A stretch of 64,000 bases of DNA from CAZLWA01 sp964563165 (GCA_964563165.1 CAZLWA010000068.1:23194-87193), one strand, 5' to 3'; numbered from the stretch's first letter, positions 44,130-54,212 are shown. The notes: generated by a model not told the origin, from the sequence alone. Numbers and translations are program-made.

Positions 44130-44840
44130 ATGCGGCCGTTAATACTCATTGTCGGTTTCCTTCTGCTGAATTTACATTTGACTGAATTGAAGGGAGATGT
44201 TGCAACACCCGGAACGAAAAGCGTGGAGTACCGGATCTTACTCAAAAACGGAGATCAATTTCCGGATTATCTATTCTATGTTCTTTCAACTACCCAGCTG
44301 CACTTTGAAGAAGGATGGAGATCACTGCTGCCTGGTGAGGCTGTCAGTGTTTTCCATAGTAATTATGTTCATTTCAAGGGCATTTTTGCAGTTTCGAAAG
44401 ATAACCAGGATAAGAATAGATTTAGCAACATTTATCGACAGGTCGAAGGACAGTCGGATCGAATTTTGCAGGAATCGCTGATGCAATCCGGTGTTTTCGT
44501 CGGTCATTGGGATTGGTACAGAAACTACAACAGCGGAACAACCGTCAGCGACCCAATAGAGTCCATCACGGATGAATTCGAAATCATAACCATTGATAAC
44601 CGAGGAATCACTCTGCGATTAAACAAGGTCATCTACGAATATGTGGATGGATTGAAAGAAGAATTGACCGCGCAAGATAATCAGCGCCCGCCACGCCAAC
44701 GTCCAGTCGTATATTGGTACACTAAAAGCGATCGTATCGAAAAGAAAGATACCTGGTTTTGGGCCGTTCCTCTTTCAGCCGCAGCCGGACTCGTCCTTAT
44801 ATGGCTGTACCGAAAGCGCAACCGGCGTAAGGCAGGCTGA
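44130..44840 (+). CDS. exported single-pass membrane protein of unknown function
   Basis: A 236-residue protein with an N-terminal signal sequence, a soluble beta-rich part and one C-terminal membrane helix ('WFWAVPLSAAAGLVLIWLY') followed by a basic tail 'RKRNRRKAG'. The topology puts most of the protein in the periplasm and the tail in the cytoplasm; the layout also resembles sortase-type anchors, though no sorting motif is recognised. It is 4 bases downstream of the lipoprotein gene with AAGGTGA in between, implying coupled expression. Confidence 0.65.
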   Translation: MRPLILIVGFLLLNLHLTELKGDVATPGTKSVEYRILLKNGDQFPDYLFYVLSTTQLHFEEGWRSLLPGEAVSVFHSNYVHFKGIFAVSKDNQDKNRFSNIYRQVEGQSDRILQESLMQSGVFVGHWDWYRNYNSGTTVSDPIESITDEFEIITIDNRGITLRLNKVIYEYVDGLKEELTAQDNQRPPRQRPVVYWYTKSDRIEKKDTWFWAVPLSAAAGLVLIWLYRKRNRRKAG

Positions 44841-45003
44841 ATGTCTAGCCTATCGGCGCCCAGCCGACTACCAGCCCGACCCGCGATGCCCGCTCCCGGT
44901 ATTCACCGGACTCCTCAGCCCTAAATTTCCGTGAATTGTCTTGAACTTTTTGGAAAAATTAGTTATTCTCTCCGCGCCTTTTTGAATTTTTGCCGAAGGA
45001 ATA

Positions 45004-46785
45004 ATGAAAAAAACGGGAATCACATTTTGGATGATCGTGTGGATCTGGGCGGTCCCTGTCGGTCAGGCTCAAGTCTATTGCGACTACACGATTGAAATTA
45101 AGAATCCCGCATTAAAAAAGGCCTACGTGACGCTGGACATTCAAAATATTTCGGAAAGCAATTTATCGTTTCTGATGCCCGCCTGGGCGCCGGGCAATTA
45201 TATGATGTGCAATTTCGGCCGGTGGATTGACAGCGTCCAAGCTTACGACCGCACGAATCAGCACCTCCCGGTGGTGCGAAAGAATGTGAACGAATGGCAG
45301 ATCAAAAATGCGAATACTATTTCCAGGATCACGTACATCGCCAGAGATATTCCCGATGATAGCTTAGAATCTTTGCCGACATGCCTCAACGAAATGGGCG
45401 CGGATTATTTTTTCTTTAACGGGCCGTCGGTGTTCGGTTATTTGGAAAATCACAAAAACGAAAAATGCCGCGTCTCGTACCTTCTGCCTTCCGGCTGGAA
45501 GACGTGGTGCGCGCTGGACAGTTTGAGCCCGTTGACGTTCGCGGCACAGGATTATGATGAATTGATCGACTGCCCGGTGATCGCAGGGGGCCCGCGCATC
45601 AAGGATTATGATTTCGAAGTGCACAACGCGCGCTATTCCGTGGTCGTGAATTCCGAATCGGAAGTTAAAACCGACACGCTGATCGCGGTTATAAAGAATA
45701 TTGTCGAATACGAAACGAATTTGTTCGGAGAAACACCTTTTCAGAAATACGTTTTTCTTTTTAATTTTTTCACCGCGGGTCAGCGGTTCGGGGCATTGGA
45801 GCACGCCAATTCATCTGCTTACTATCTTCCGCCGCCGGCCCATGAAAAGGAAATTCGGACCAGCTTCTATGAGCGCGTGATCGCGCATGAATTTTTTCAT
45901 CTGTGGAACCCGAAACGCATTCATCCTGGCCAACTGGACGCGTTCAATTATCAGGATTCCATCGCCATCGCTTCGATGTGGTTCATCGAAGGCGTGACGG
46001 AATACTATGCCAAGCTTACGCTCGTGCGGACCGGTGCGTGGACGGCATCCTACTTTTACAACGAGATGCGCAGCGTCGCGCAAGCGGATATCCGCGATAA
46101 TTTGGAAACGGCCAGCTTTCAATCCGCACGCACGGGAGTAGCGGCTTCTATGTATACGAAAGGCGCACTCGCCGCCTTTTTGATGGATATCGAGATCCGC
46201 GACCAGACCCGGAATGAGAAATCGCTTGATGATGTGATCCTTTATCTGAATAAACAACTGGCGCACAAAAACAAGAATTACGATGACCGCAATCTGATGG
46301 GTCTGTTTAAAGAAGCGACCGGCGTGGATTTGGGAGAATTTTACAAACGCTATATCGGCGGATCAGAAGCGATGCCCGTGAGAAACGTTATTGAAAAAGC
46401 CGGATTGAATTACGAAACGACGTATCCCCCGTTTCTCGGATGGAATTTAGATATTGACGATGACAATCAGCTTTTTGTATCTTCTCTCGCTGAAAATTCC
46501 ACCGCAAAGAAAGTGGGCTTACAAACCGGAGATATTATTAAGGAAATTCACCACATTAAGGTCACTTCCGACGCGGATCACATACGGCAGGTTGTGCAAT
46601 CGATGGACACGTTGAAAGTGGGCGATGCGATCCATTTCGCAGTTACGCGAAACGGCAAGCCGAAGGAGCTCCAGTCGAAAATACAAGCCTCTTCCGTACC
46701 GGATGTCAATTTAAACGAAAATCTCCAGGCGACGCCGAAACAGAAAATGATCCGTGATGCAATTTTCGGGGTAAGCAAAAGATGA
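45004..46785 (+). CDS. M61-family peptidase with PDZ domain
   Basis: A 593-residue exported protein with signal peptide ('VGQAQ'). 'VIAHEFFHLWNPKRI' (about 293-307) gives the HExxH zinc motif and the M61-specific continuation; 'WFIEGVTEYYAKL' supplies the third zinc ligand Glu. A PDZ domain (about 480-575) follows, opening 'LGWNLDIDDDNQLFVSSL'. M61 peptidases (glycyl aminopeptidase type) trim peptides in the periplasm. The stop overlaps the start of purS. A second M61 gene is at 50148-52019. Confidence 0.93.
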   Translation: MKKTGITFWMIVWIWAVPVGQAQVYCDYTIEIKNPALKKAYVTLDIQNISESNLSFLMPAWAPGNYMMCNFGRWIDSVQAYDRTNQHLPVVRKNVNEWQIKNANTISRITYIARDIPDDSLESLPTCLNEMGADYFFFNGPSVFGYLENHKNEKCRVSYLLPSGWKTWCALDSLSPLTFAAQDYDELIDCPVIAGGPRIKDYDFEVHNARYSVVVNSESEVKTDTLIAVIKNIVEYETNLFGETPFQKYVFLFNFFTAGQRFGALEHANSSAYYLPPPAHEKEIRTSFYERVIAHEFFHLWNPKRIHPGQLDAFNYQDSIAIASMWFIEGVTEYYAKLTLVRTGAWTASYFYNEMRSVAQADIRDNLETASFQSARTGVAASMYTKGALAAFLMDIEIRDQTRNEKSLDDVILYLNKQLAHKNKNYDDRNLMGLFKEATGVDLGEFYKRYIGGSEAMPVRNVIEKAGLNYETTYPPFLGWNLDIDDDNQLFVSSLAENSTAKKVGLQTGDIIKEIHHIKVTSDADHIRQVVQSMDTLKVGDAIHFAVTRNGKPKELQSKIQASSVPDVNLNENLQATPKQKMIRDAIFGVSKR

Positions 46786-47021
46786 TCGCCAAGATCCGAA
46801 TTATGCCCAAGGCCGGTGTGCTGGATCCTCAGGGAAAGGCCGTCATGCATTCGCTTGAAACTCTTGGATTCACGAGTATAGATGACGTGCGTCTGGGCAA
46901 ATATATTGAAATTCAATTGGACGGCATGACGAAAAAGCAAGCGAATGAGGCGATTGATGAGATGTGTCAGAAGCTTCTCGCCAACCCGGTGATCGAATCT
47001 TTCGAATTTGAGATCGGTTGA
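46782..47021 (+). CDS. purS: phosphoribosylformylglycinamidine synthase subunit PurS
   Basis: A 79-residue protein matching PurS in length and pattern: 'RIMPKAGVLDPQGKAVMHSL' with 'DVRLGKYIEIQL' after it. PurS is the small structural subunit that joins PurQ and PurL in purine synthesis, bringing the glutaminase and amidotransferase sites together. Its ATG overlaps the M61 peptidase stop (ATGA), which is an unusual partner; purQ and purL are not in the window, so the complex is encoded elsewhere. Confidence 0.93.
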   Translation: MIAKIRIMPKAGVLDPQGKAVMHSLETLGFTSIDDVRLGKYIEIQLDGMTKKQANEAIDEMCQKLLANPVIESFEFEIG

Positions 47022-47092
47022 AGTTTTTCATTTGCTAAAAAAGGGAATCTCAATATTTTTGAAAGATGCCGGTTAATGCAAAAATTTTTCTT

Positions 47093-47167
47093 CGGGGCGT
47101 AGCGCAGCCCGGTTAGCGCGCTCGGTTCGGGACCGAGAGGTCGGGAGTTCAAATCTCCCCGCCCCGA
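47093..47167 (+). tRNA. tRNA-Pro (anticodon CGG)
   Basis: A complete cloverleaf of 75 bases: acceptor CGGGGCG/CGCCCCG, D-stem GCGC, anticodon stem CTCGG/CCGAG with loop TTCGGGA (anticodon CGG at 47128-47130), T-stem GGGAG/CTCCC with loop TTCAAAT, discriminator A. CCA is not encoded. It lies between purS and ccmB. Confidence 0.97.
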
Positions 47168-47235
47168 CAATAAGTAACTTCCCGCCGGCTTGTGATGATC
47201 TTAAAGCGTTTTCCTCGTCAGTCTCATACATCGCC

Positions 47236-47916
47236 ATGATTCCATTCATAAAAAAAGTTTGGACGATTTTTGAAAAGGACTTTCTTACGCAGCGGCGTAC
47301 GAAAGAATCTTTTAGCGCGATGCTGGTATTCGGCGTACTCGTTCTCGTTATTTTTAATTTCACGATGGGTCCCGGATCGGAAGAAATTCTCACGATCGGC
47401 CCGGGCATCCTGTGGGTGGCGTTCACGTTTGCCGGAACGCTGGGGTTGAACCGTGCGTTTGCGCCCGAAAGCGAGAACGGGAATTTCCAAGCCTTGATGA
47501 TGCTGCCCCTGGACAAAGGCGCTCTTTACCTGGGAAAATTATGTTCCGGATTTGTGTTCATGTTTTTAGTGGAATTAATTATCCTTCCGCTTTTTGTTTT
47601 GTTTTTCAATTTGAATATTCTTCAAGAAATCCCTTCTCTCCTTCTAATATGTTTGTTGGGAACATTGGGATTCATCGGCGTCGGAACTATTTTTTCCGCG
47701 GTTGCGTTAAATACAAAAATGCGCGAGGTGATGCTGCCGGTACTGCTCTTTCCGATAACCATTCCTGCCTTGATCGCGTCGGTTGAAGCAACGGGAATCA
47801 TTCTGCGCGGTGAAGGCTTTGCCCAGGCGTTCGATTGGATGAAGATCCTCATCGCTTTCGATGTGATCGTGATAGTCACTTCGTTTTTGACTTTTGAATT
47901 TGTTCTCGAAGAATAG
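47236..47916 (+). CDS. ccmB: heme exporter subunit CcmB
   Basis: A 226-residue inner-membrane protein with about six hydrophobic segments, matching CcmB, the membrane subunit of the CcmAB ATPase used in c-type cytochrome maturation. 'FEKDFLTQRRTKESFSAMLV' at the start and 'GILWVAFTFAGTLGLNRAF' are characteristic. The partner genes ccmA, ccmC and ccmD are not adjacent; the following gene encodes a dehydrogenase E1. It may be separated from its operon. Its ribosome site is weak. Confidence 0.88.
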   Translation: MIPFIKKVWTIFEKDFLTQRRTKESFSAMLVFGVLVLVIFNFTMGPGSEEILTIGPGILWVAFTFAGTLGLNRAFAPESENGNFQALMMLPLDKGALYLGKLCSGFVFMFLVELIILPLFVLFFNLNILQEIPSLLLICLLGTLGFIGVGTIFSAVALNTKMREVMLPVLLFPITIPALIASVEATGIILRGEGFAQAFDWMKILIAFDVIVIVTSFLTFEFVLEE

Positions 47917-47983
47917 AAAATATCTTGAAATAAGATTAAAAAATTGTTACATAGCCTCCTGTTTTTAAAGCAAGGAAACGACC

Positions 47984-50029
47984 GTGGCAACAATTGCAAC
48001 AACTTCCCCCGCATCTCCGCGCGCCGATGTGAGCCGAACCGATTTGAAAAAATGGTATACGCTTGCACACCTCAGCCGGCTGATTGATGATCAGGCCTCG
48101 AAATTCATTCGACAATCCAAGGGATGGTCGTACCTAGCCACGTGCGCCGGGCACGAAGGTATTCAACTTGCGCTCGGTTTGTCTTTTCGCCCGGGCAAGG
48201 ATTTCTTATTCCCTTATTACCGCGATCAATTGACGTGCCTGGCCGCGGGAATCACGGTGGATGAAATTATGCTCAACGGTTTGAGCCGCCGAGACGACGT
48301 TGCGGGCGGCGGCCGGCATATGTCGAACCACTTTGCCAAGCCTGCAATACACATTGAAAATGTTTCGTCCTGCGTTTCCAACCACACGCTCCACGCCGTC
48401 GGTGTCGCGCGGGCGGTCAAATACTACAAATCGGATGCGGTCGCATTTGCGAGCTTCGGCGATGCGTCTTCCTCCGAAGGTTACGTCTACGAAGCCTTGA
48501 ACGGCTCCAGCCGTGAGCAATTACCGGTTATCTTCATTATCCAGAATAATCGCTACGGCATCAGCGTTCCGTTACAAGAACAAACCGCGAACCCGATCGT
48601 TTCGGACAATTTTCGGGGACTGAAAAATCTATTCATCGCCAACTGCGACGGTAAAGATTTTTTCGACAGCCGCCGCGCCATGGACGAAGCATTACATTAC
48701 GCGCGCTCCGGAAAAGGCCCGGCGCTGGTACACGCCGATTGCGTTCGGATCAATTCGCATTCCAACAGCGACCGTCATGAATTGTACCGTTCCAAGGAAG
48801 AACTGGAAGAGATGCATCGCCTGGATCCGGTCGTTAAATTCAGAAGTTTTCTGGTTGAAGAGAAGATCTTTAACGAAAAAGAAATCGCCGATCTGGAAAA
48901 CGAAAACGCCGCAGCGGTAGCGGAAGCAGCCGCTCGCGCCGAAGCCGCTCCCCTTCCCGATCCGTCAACGGTGATGGATTTCGTAACGCCGGATCCGATT
49001 GCGGTCGATGAGACTCCGACGCCCGAAGGAGAACCGACTGAAAAAATCATTCAGGCGATCAACCGCACCCTCGTCGAAGAATTCCGGCATAATCCGGATA
49101 CCTTTCTTTGGGGCCAGGACGTTGCTTCCAAAGATAAAGGCGGTGTGTTCAACGTCACGAAGGGTCTCCAGCAGGAATTCGGACGCGGCCGTGTGTTCAA
49201 TGCGCCGATCGCCGAAGATTATATTGTCGGCACCGCCAACGGAATGTCGCGGTTTAAAGACAGCATACGCATTGTCATTGAAGCGGCACAATTCGCCGAT
49301 TACATCTGGCCGGCCATGGAGCAGATCGTCGAGACGAGCCACGAATTCTACCGGTCCAACGGACAAAACTGCCCTAACATCGTCATGCGCCTCGCCAGCG
49401 GAGGTTACATCGGCGGCGGACTCTATCACTCGCAAAATATCGAAGGCATTATGGCTAACTTGCCGGGAGTTCGCATCGTTCAGCCTTCGTTTGCCGATGA
49501 TGCGTGCGGGCTCTTACGAACGGCGATTCGTTCGCGCGGCATTACGTTTTTCCTGGAACCGAAATTTTTGTATAACCAGATTTTTGCACAAAGTCCGAAG
49601 ACGGACGAACAACACGTTGTTCCATTCGGCAAAGCCCGCATCCGCAGGGAAGGAACGGATGTGACCTGCGTTACTTATGGAACCACTGTTCATTGGGCTC
49701 TGAGGGCGGCAAGTAAGTTGGCAGAAAAAAATATTCACGTGGAAGTGATCGACATTCGCTCGATCGTTCCGCTGGATATGAACACGATCCGAAATTCAGT
49801 TAAGAAAACGAGCCGTGTCCTGGTTGTTCATGAAGATAAACTGACCGGCGGGTTCGGCGGGGAAATTGCCGCGCGGATCGCGCAAGATTGTTTTGAGGAC
49901 CTTGACGCACCCGTGCAAAGGCTCTGCAGTTTTGATTGTCCGGTGCCGTTCTCCAGGATTCTTGAAGGAGCGATGCTGGTCAGTGAAGAAAAAATTTACC
50001 GGCATTTGGAAGAACTAGTAAGGTATTGA
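47984..50029 (+). CDS. fused 2-oxoacid dehydrogenase E1 (alpha plus beta)
   Basis: A 681-residue protein combining both E1 subunits. Residues 20-320 are E1-alpha with the thiamine-diphosphate motif 'GDASSSEGYVYEAL' and 'NRYGISVP'; a linker rich in Ala/Glu/Pro (about 300-345) leads to E1-beta (about 345-681, 'NAPIAEDYIVGTANGMS', 'GGFGGEIAARI'). E1 decarboxylates a branched-chain or other 2-oxoacid and passes the acyl group to lipoyl-E2. The alpha-beta fusion is typical of Bacteroidetes and relatives. GTG 47984 has AAGGA 7 bases upstream. E2 and E3 are not adjacent. Confidence 0.93.
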   Translation: MATIATTSPASPRADVSRTDLKKWYTLAHLSRLIDDQASKFIRQSKGWSYLATCAGHEGIQLALGLSFRPGKDFLFPYYRDQLTCLAAGITVDEIMLNGLSRRDDVAGGGRHMSNHFAKPAIHIENVSSCVSNHTLHAVGVARAVKYYKSDAVAFASFGDASSSEGYVYEALNGSSREQLPVIFIIQNNRYGISVPLQEQTANPIVSDNFRGLKNLFIANCDGKDFFDSRRAMDEALHYARSGKGPALVHADCVRINSHSNSDRHELYRSKEELEEMHRLDPVVKFRSFLVEEKIFNEKEIADLENENAAAVAEAAARAEAAPLPDPSTVMDFVTPDPIAVDETPTPEGEPTEKIIQAINRTLVEEFRHNPDTFLWGQDVASKDKGGVFNVTKGLQQEFGRGRVFNAPIAEDYIVGTANGMSRFKDSIRIVIEAAQFADYIWPAMEQIVETSHEFYRSNGQNCPNIVMRLASGGYIGGGLYHSQNIEGIMANLPGVRIVQPSFADDACGLLRTAIRSRGITFFLEPKFLYNQIFAQSPKTDEQHVVPFGKARIRREGTDVTCVTYGTTVHWALRAASKLAEKNIHVEVIDIRSIVPLDMNTIRNSVKKTSRVLVVHEDKLTGGFGGEIAARIAQDCFEDLDAPVQRLCSFDCPVPFSRILEGAMLVSEEKIYRHLEELVRY

Positions 50030-50095
50030 AATTCAAATCTCAGTACCGAACTGCAATCGCGCGTAGGTTTTCTGAAATTTTTGAAATAACAAAAA

Positions 50096-50127
50096 AAATC
50101 CCGCAAGTACTTCCTTACGGGATTTTG
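50096..50127. terminator. bidirectional Rho-independent terminator
   Basis: AAATCCCGCAAG pairs with CTTACGGGATTT (one mismatch) around TACTTC, with A-run and T-run on the two sides. It lies between the convergent E1 and M61 genes. Confidence 0.85.
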
Positions 50128-50147
50128 TCTTTCCTTCATTCGCAATT

Positions 50148-52019
50148 CTATTTTTTACCAGAAGCCGGCGCAATGATGTTGCTGATCAGGTCGGGTTTAG
50201 ATTCATCCCGCACAAGGTACGGATACTGTTCACCGCCATGATAATCAAGCGGGTACGTTTTAAAGTAATCCCGGCTCGATGCAAGGATGTCCAGCGGCCC
50301 TCTGACGTCCCGGATCGCCGCGCGCAGGATTTCGGACGAATATTTACGCCCATTCACTGCGACAACTTTCATGCCCGAAGCAAGGCCTGCGTTGGCAGCC
50401 GCCATTCCTGGCGTGACGTCGATGATCGTTCCATCACGGTTTATGATGATTCCAAGCGAGAAACTGAGATCGGTGATCTTTCGGATTTCTTCATGAGCTT
50501 TATACATACCGCTCGGCGTATCTTTGAAAACAAGTTTCCAGCCGCCTTGTTCGAACCCGCCAAGCGGAGCGTTGGCACTTAACGATTGGAGCCGTGAAGT
50601 CAATAGGGCCCGCCAGTCGTTCGCCGCAACGTCATTGAGTGCAGCAATCAGATCATCAAACGTGTACGGCTTGACTAAAGGAGCGGAGCTTTCGCCGCCG
50701 TGAAATTTCTTGCAAAAATCGTCCAAAGATTTTTTTCCGCTGGTAAGTTTTCGGATCGTCACATCCGCTTCCAGCCAAATGAGATCTCCTTCGTCATAAA
50801 AATCCACGCTGCGGCGCCAAGCGTCCCAATCGCTGCGCGAATCGTACAGGAGCTGAGCCTCGTCGCCCGTGTCTTGCAGGTTTCTCCATGTGCGGCCGGG
50901 ACGTGAATTCAGGTAAGCGGCAATGTGAGCCTGATCTTCAAAGTATTCTTCTTTCGTGCGCAGCCCGCTGCGTGCGGCAAGAATTTTTCCGAGATAATGA
51001 GTAAGCCCTTCATACACCCACAACAGATCGCCTTTCATCGGAGAGGAGAAATCGCCGGTGGCAAGCCCGGACGGGCGGCGGTATTTTCCATTCCACGAAT
51101 GGACAAATTCATGGGACAGAAGATCCGCGCTGGACTTGAAAAGATTGCTGTCAATGAGCGTACGCTCCGCGACGCGATTGTCGCTCGACTCGTGATGTTC
51201 CAATCCGAAGTGAGCGACGTGATCCGAAAGCGCATACAAGAAATCATAGTGGTTGTAGTGATGCGCACCGAAAAGCGCGCTCGTCTCGGCAGCCAAATTC
51301 TGATACGCGGTAATTTGTTTTTCAGAGATATTGAGCCCTTCCTCACCGTCGCAGCCGATATTAAGCGTGTGCCGGGTACTGCTGTTCGGCGAGAGATCAA
51401 TCTTTCGTAAATGGGATGCCGCAAGGACAGGAGAATCTACCAGCGTCGTAAGGGAGACCGGCGCGAAGCCAATGGTTGACCCGGACTCCTTCTCGGTTTT
51501 CAATGCCGTGGCGTATTTCCATCCTTCAGGAATCTTCAGGCTTGCCGTTACTTGAATGTCATCGGGCTTTGAAGAAAGCGGATACATCAGGACGGTGTTC
51601 CAGCTGACGACGGTTAATTGCGCCGAAGCGGATGCGCCAGATGAAAATCCTTCGGCTTGCGGAGTAAGAATGAAATCAAAGGTCACATCTAATTTATCAG
51701 CGCCGCTCGGTACATTGACATGAATGGCAAACATCTCAACAAGATCCCGGCGCCACGCGACCGGCTTTCCTCCCGCCGTGATCTTTAATCCCGCCACATC
51801 AATGACGGGGCCCGTCGGGCCGTGTTCGCCCGGGATCCATTTCGGATAAAACAGCGTCAGTTCGCCCGGTTGGACAGAAATGGTTTCGCCGGCATGCAAA
51901 AGATTGCGCGGAGCTTCGGAAGCATCAATGTTCAATGTGATGCTGGTACGTTTTTGCGCATGCGTCAGCTGCGTTGCGACGAGGAGAATTGCAAGGAATG
52001 GAATCCAAATTCGTTTCAT
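50148..52019 (-). CDS. second M61-family peptidase with PDZ domain
   Basis: A 623-residue exported protein with signal peptide ('THAQ'). 'LLSHEFVHSWNGKYRRP' (about 301-317) provides HExxH, 'WVYEGLTHYLGK' (about 340) the third zinc ligand, and the C-terminal part contains a PDZ domain (about 520-590, 'SLGIIINRDGTIIDVTPGMA'). It belongs to the same family as 45004-46785 but is clearly a separate subgroup (Asn-Gly-Lys-Tyr-Arg-Arg after the motif instead of Asn-Pro-Lys-Arg-Ile). It probably trims peptides in the periplasm. A transketolase gene lies upstream on the same strand after 36 bases. Confidence 0.93.
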   Translation of the reverse strand: MKRIWIPFLAILLVATQLTHAQKRTSITLNIDASEAPRNLLHAGETISVQPGELTLFYPKWIPGEHGPTGPVIDVAGLKITAGGKPVAWRRDLVEMFAIHVNVPSGADKLDVTFDFILTPQAEGFSSGASASAQLTVVSWNTVLMYPLSSKPDDIQVTASLKIPEGWKYATALKTEKESGSTIGFAPVSLTTLVDSPVLAASHLRKIDLSPNSSTRHTLNIGCDGEEGLNISEKQITAYQNLAAETSALFGAHHYNHYDFLYALSDHVAHFGLEHHESSDNRVAERTLIDSNLFKSSADLLSHEFVHSWNGKYRRPSGLATGDFSSPMKGDLLWVYEGLTHYLGKILAARSGLRTKEEYFEDQAHIAAYLNSRPGRTWRNLQDTGDEAQLLYDSRSDWDAWRRSVDFYDEGDLIWLEADVTIRKLTSGKKSLDDFCKKFHGGESSAPLVKPYTFDDLIAALNDVAANDWRALLTSRLQSLSANAPLGGFEQGGWKLVFKDTPSGMYKAHEEIRKITDLSFSLGIIINRDGTIIDVTPGMAAANAGLASGMKVVAVNGRKYSSEILRAAIRDVRGPLDILASSRDYFKTYPLDYHGGEQYPYLVRDESKPDLISNIIAPASGKK

Positions 52020-52055
52020 GTTAAATCCTGTTCATTTTAAGACATGGATCTCAGG

Positions 52056-54071
52056 TTACTTTTTATTTTTCTTAATCGTTGCCTTCGCCGCTTCGACGAT
52101 TTTTTCTACGGTAAACCCGAATTCAGTCAGCAGCGCTTTGAGCGGAGCCGATTCGCCGAATTCCCGCATGGCGACCACGGTGCCGTCCGCATCGATGCCG
52201 GTATATCTTCGCCATCCAAATGATGAGGCGGCTTCAACGGCCACGCGCGCCCGCACCTTAGCCGGTAGAACTTTTTCCCAATAGTCGTCGCCTTGCCGTT
52301 CGAACAGGCTCCAACAAGGCAAACTCACCACACGTGCTTTGACGCCTTCCTTGGTCAGTTGTTCATACGCGCCAACGCAAAGCTGAACTTCCGAACCCGT
52401 AGCGATCAAAATAATTTCCGGCGTCCCCTCGCAGTCGGCCAGAATATAACCCCCTCTGAGAACCCCGTCTGCGGAACCATATTTTGTTCTGTCCATCGTA
52501 GGCAATGCCTGACGCGTCAAAATGAGAGCGACCGGACGATCCTTATGACTCAGGATATATTTCCAGGCTACGGAAACCTCATTGGCATCCGCCGGCCGAA
52601 TGACTTCGAGATTCGGGATCATCCGCAACGACCCTATTTGTTCGATCGGCTGATGGGTCGGGCCATCCTCTCCGACACCGATGCTGTCGTGGGTAAAAAT
52701 AAAAACCGAAGGCTGCTGCATCAATGCGGCGAGCCTGAATGTGGCGCGCATGTAATCGGAGAAAATAAGAAAGCCGGCACCGTACGCACGCAGACGGCTC
52801 AAATTCATCCCGTTGACAATGGCACCCATGGCGTGCTCGCGCACCCCGAAGTGAAAATTCCTTCCGCTGTAATTTTCCTTTGAAAAATGCCCGCCATCCG
52901 CCAGCAGCGTTTTGGTCGAAGGCGCGAGGTCGGCGGCGCCGCCCATGAACCATGGGATCTTTTTGGCTATGACGTTCAGAACTTTTTGATTCGCTTCCCG
53001 GCCTGCCAATCCTTTCGCGTCGGCGGGAAATGTCGGAATTTCAGAATCCCATCCCGGCGGCAATTCGCGATTTTGAATCATCTTGAATTCCTTTGCCAGA
53101 TCGGGAAATGCGTTTGCATATTCCGCAAATTTCTTATTCCACTCGGCTTCTTCCCTTTCGCCTTTGCTAATCATTTCCGAAGCGTACTGTTTGACCTCGT
53201 CGGGTACAAAAAACTTCTTCTCAGGATCCCATCCGTAATTTTTTTTCGCAGCTTTTATTTCATCTTCCCCGAGCGGTTCGCCGTGTGCGGCGGACGTATC
53301 CTGCTTGTTAGGTGCACCGTAAGCAATGTGACTGTCTACAATGATCATTGAAGGGCGCTCGGTCTCTTTCGTCGCGCTGATCAGCGCGCGCTGCATCATC
53401 TCCAGATCGTTCGCATCGGTCACGCGCTGAACGTTCCAGTGATAGGCCATAAACCGCGTAGCCACGTCATCGCTAAATGCCAGCGCCGTATTGCCTTCGA
53501 TCGTAATATGGTTATTGTCATAAATCCAGACGAGATTACTCAGCCCGAGATGGCCCGCGAGGGATGCCGCTTCGCTCGAAATACCCTCCATCATGCATCC
53601 GTCACCGGCGACGGCAAAGATTTTATAATTGACAATGTCGTGACCGGGACGATTGAAATATTTTTCCAGCCAGCGCTCGGCCATGGCAAATCCGACGCTG
53701 TTGGCTACGCCTGCGCCCAGCGGTCCCGTGGTAGTCTCAATGCCGGGCGCCAGGCCATATTCCGGATGTCCCGCACATTTGCTGTGCAGTTGCCGGAAGT
53801 TCTTTATGTCGTCAAGCGGAATGTCATAACCGTTGATGTGCAGTGTGCTGTAAAGCAGCATGGAGGCGTGGCCCGCGGAAAGAATGAAACGATCGCGATT
53901 TGGAAAATTCGGATTTTTCGGATTGTGGCGAATGAATTTGTCAAATAAAGTGTAAGCGACCGGGGCCAAGGCCATCGGGGTTCCCGGATGGCCCGAATTG
54001 GCTTGCTGGACGGCATCCATGGATAGTGTCCGAATCGTGTTAATGCACAATGATTCACGTGAAGAGCTCAT
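52056..54071 (-). CDS. tkt: transketolase
   Basis: A 671-residue thiamine-diphosphate enzyme of the pentose phosphate pathway, moving two-carbon units between ketose and aldose phosphates. 'ANSGHPGTPMALAP' (about 23), 'DRFILSAGHASML', 'TTTGPLGAGVANSVG' and the ThDP-site 'GDGCMMEG' are exact, and the C-terminal 'EAASSFGWRRYTG' is conserved. Length is normal. It is cytoplasmic. An M61 peptidase gene follows. Confidence 0.98.
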   Translation of the reverse strand: MSSSRESLCINTIRTLSMDAVQQANSGHPGTPMALAPVAYTLFDKFIRHNPKNPNFPNRDRFILSAGHASMLLYSTLHINGYDIPLDDIKNFRQLHSKCAGHPEYGLAPGIETTTGPLGAGVANSVGFAMAERWLEKYFNRPGHDIVNYKIFAVAGDGCMMEGISSEAASLAGHLGLSNLVWIYDNNHITIEGNTALAFSDDVATRFMAYHWNVQRVTDANDLEMMQRALISATKETERPSMIIVDSHIAYGAPNKQDTSAAHGEPLGEDEIKAAKKNYGWDPEKKFFVPDEVKQYASEMISKGEREEAEWNKKFAEYANAFPDLAKEFKMIQNRELPPGWDSEIPTFPADAKGLAGREANQKVLNVIAKKIPWFMGGAADLAPSTKTLLADGGHFSKENYSGRNFHFGVREHAMGAIVNGMNLSRLRAYGAGFLIFSDYMRATFRLAALMQQPSVFIFTHDSIGVGEDGPTHQPIEQIGSLRMIPNLEVIRPADANEVSVAWKYILSHKDRPVALILTRQALPTMDRTKYGSADGVLRGGYILADCEGTPEIILIATGSEVQLCVGAYEQLTKEGVKARVVSLPCWSLFERQGDDYWEKVLPAKVRARVAVEAASSFGWRRYTGIDADGTVVAMREFGESAPLKALLTEFGFTVEKIVEAAKATIKKNKK

Positions 54072-54212
54072 AGGTACCTCCGACGGATAAAATTAGATTG
54101 AATGGTTATGTCTTAATGATTGCGAACACCATTTACAATGAAAGACATGGCGGGAAAAAATCTGCAGAAAGTTAATCGGAAAAATTCAAAACTGCAACAG
54201 AAAACATTTCGA

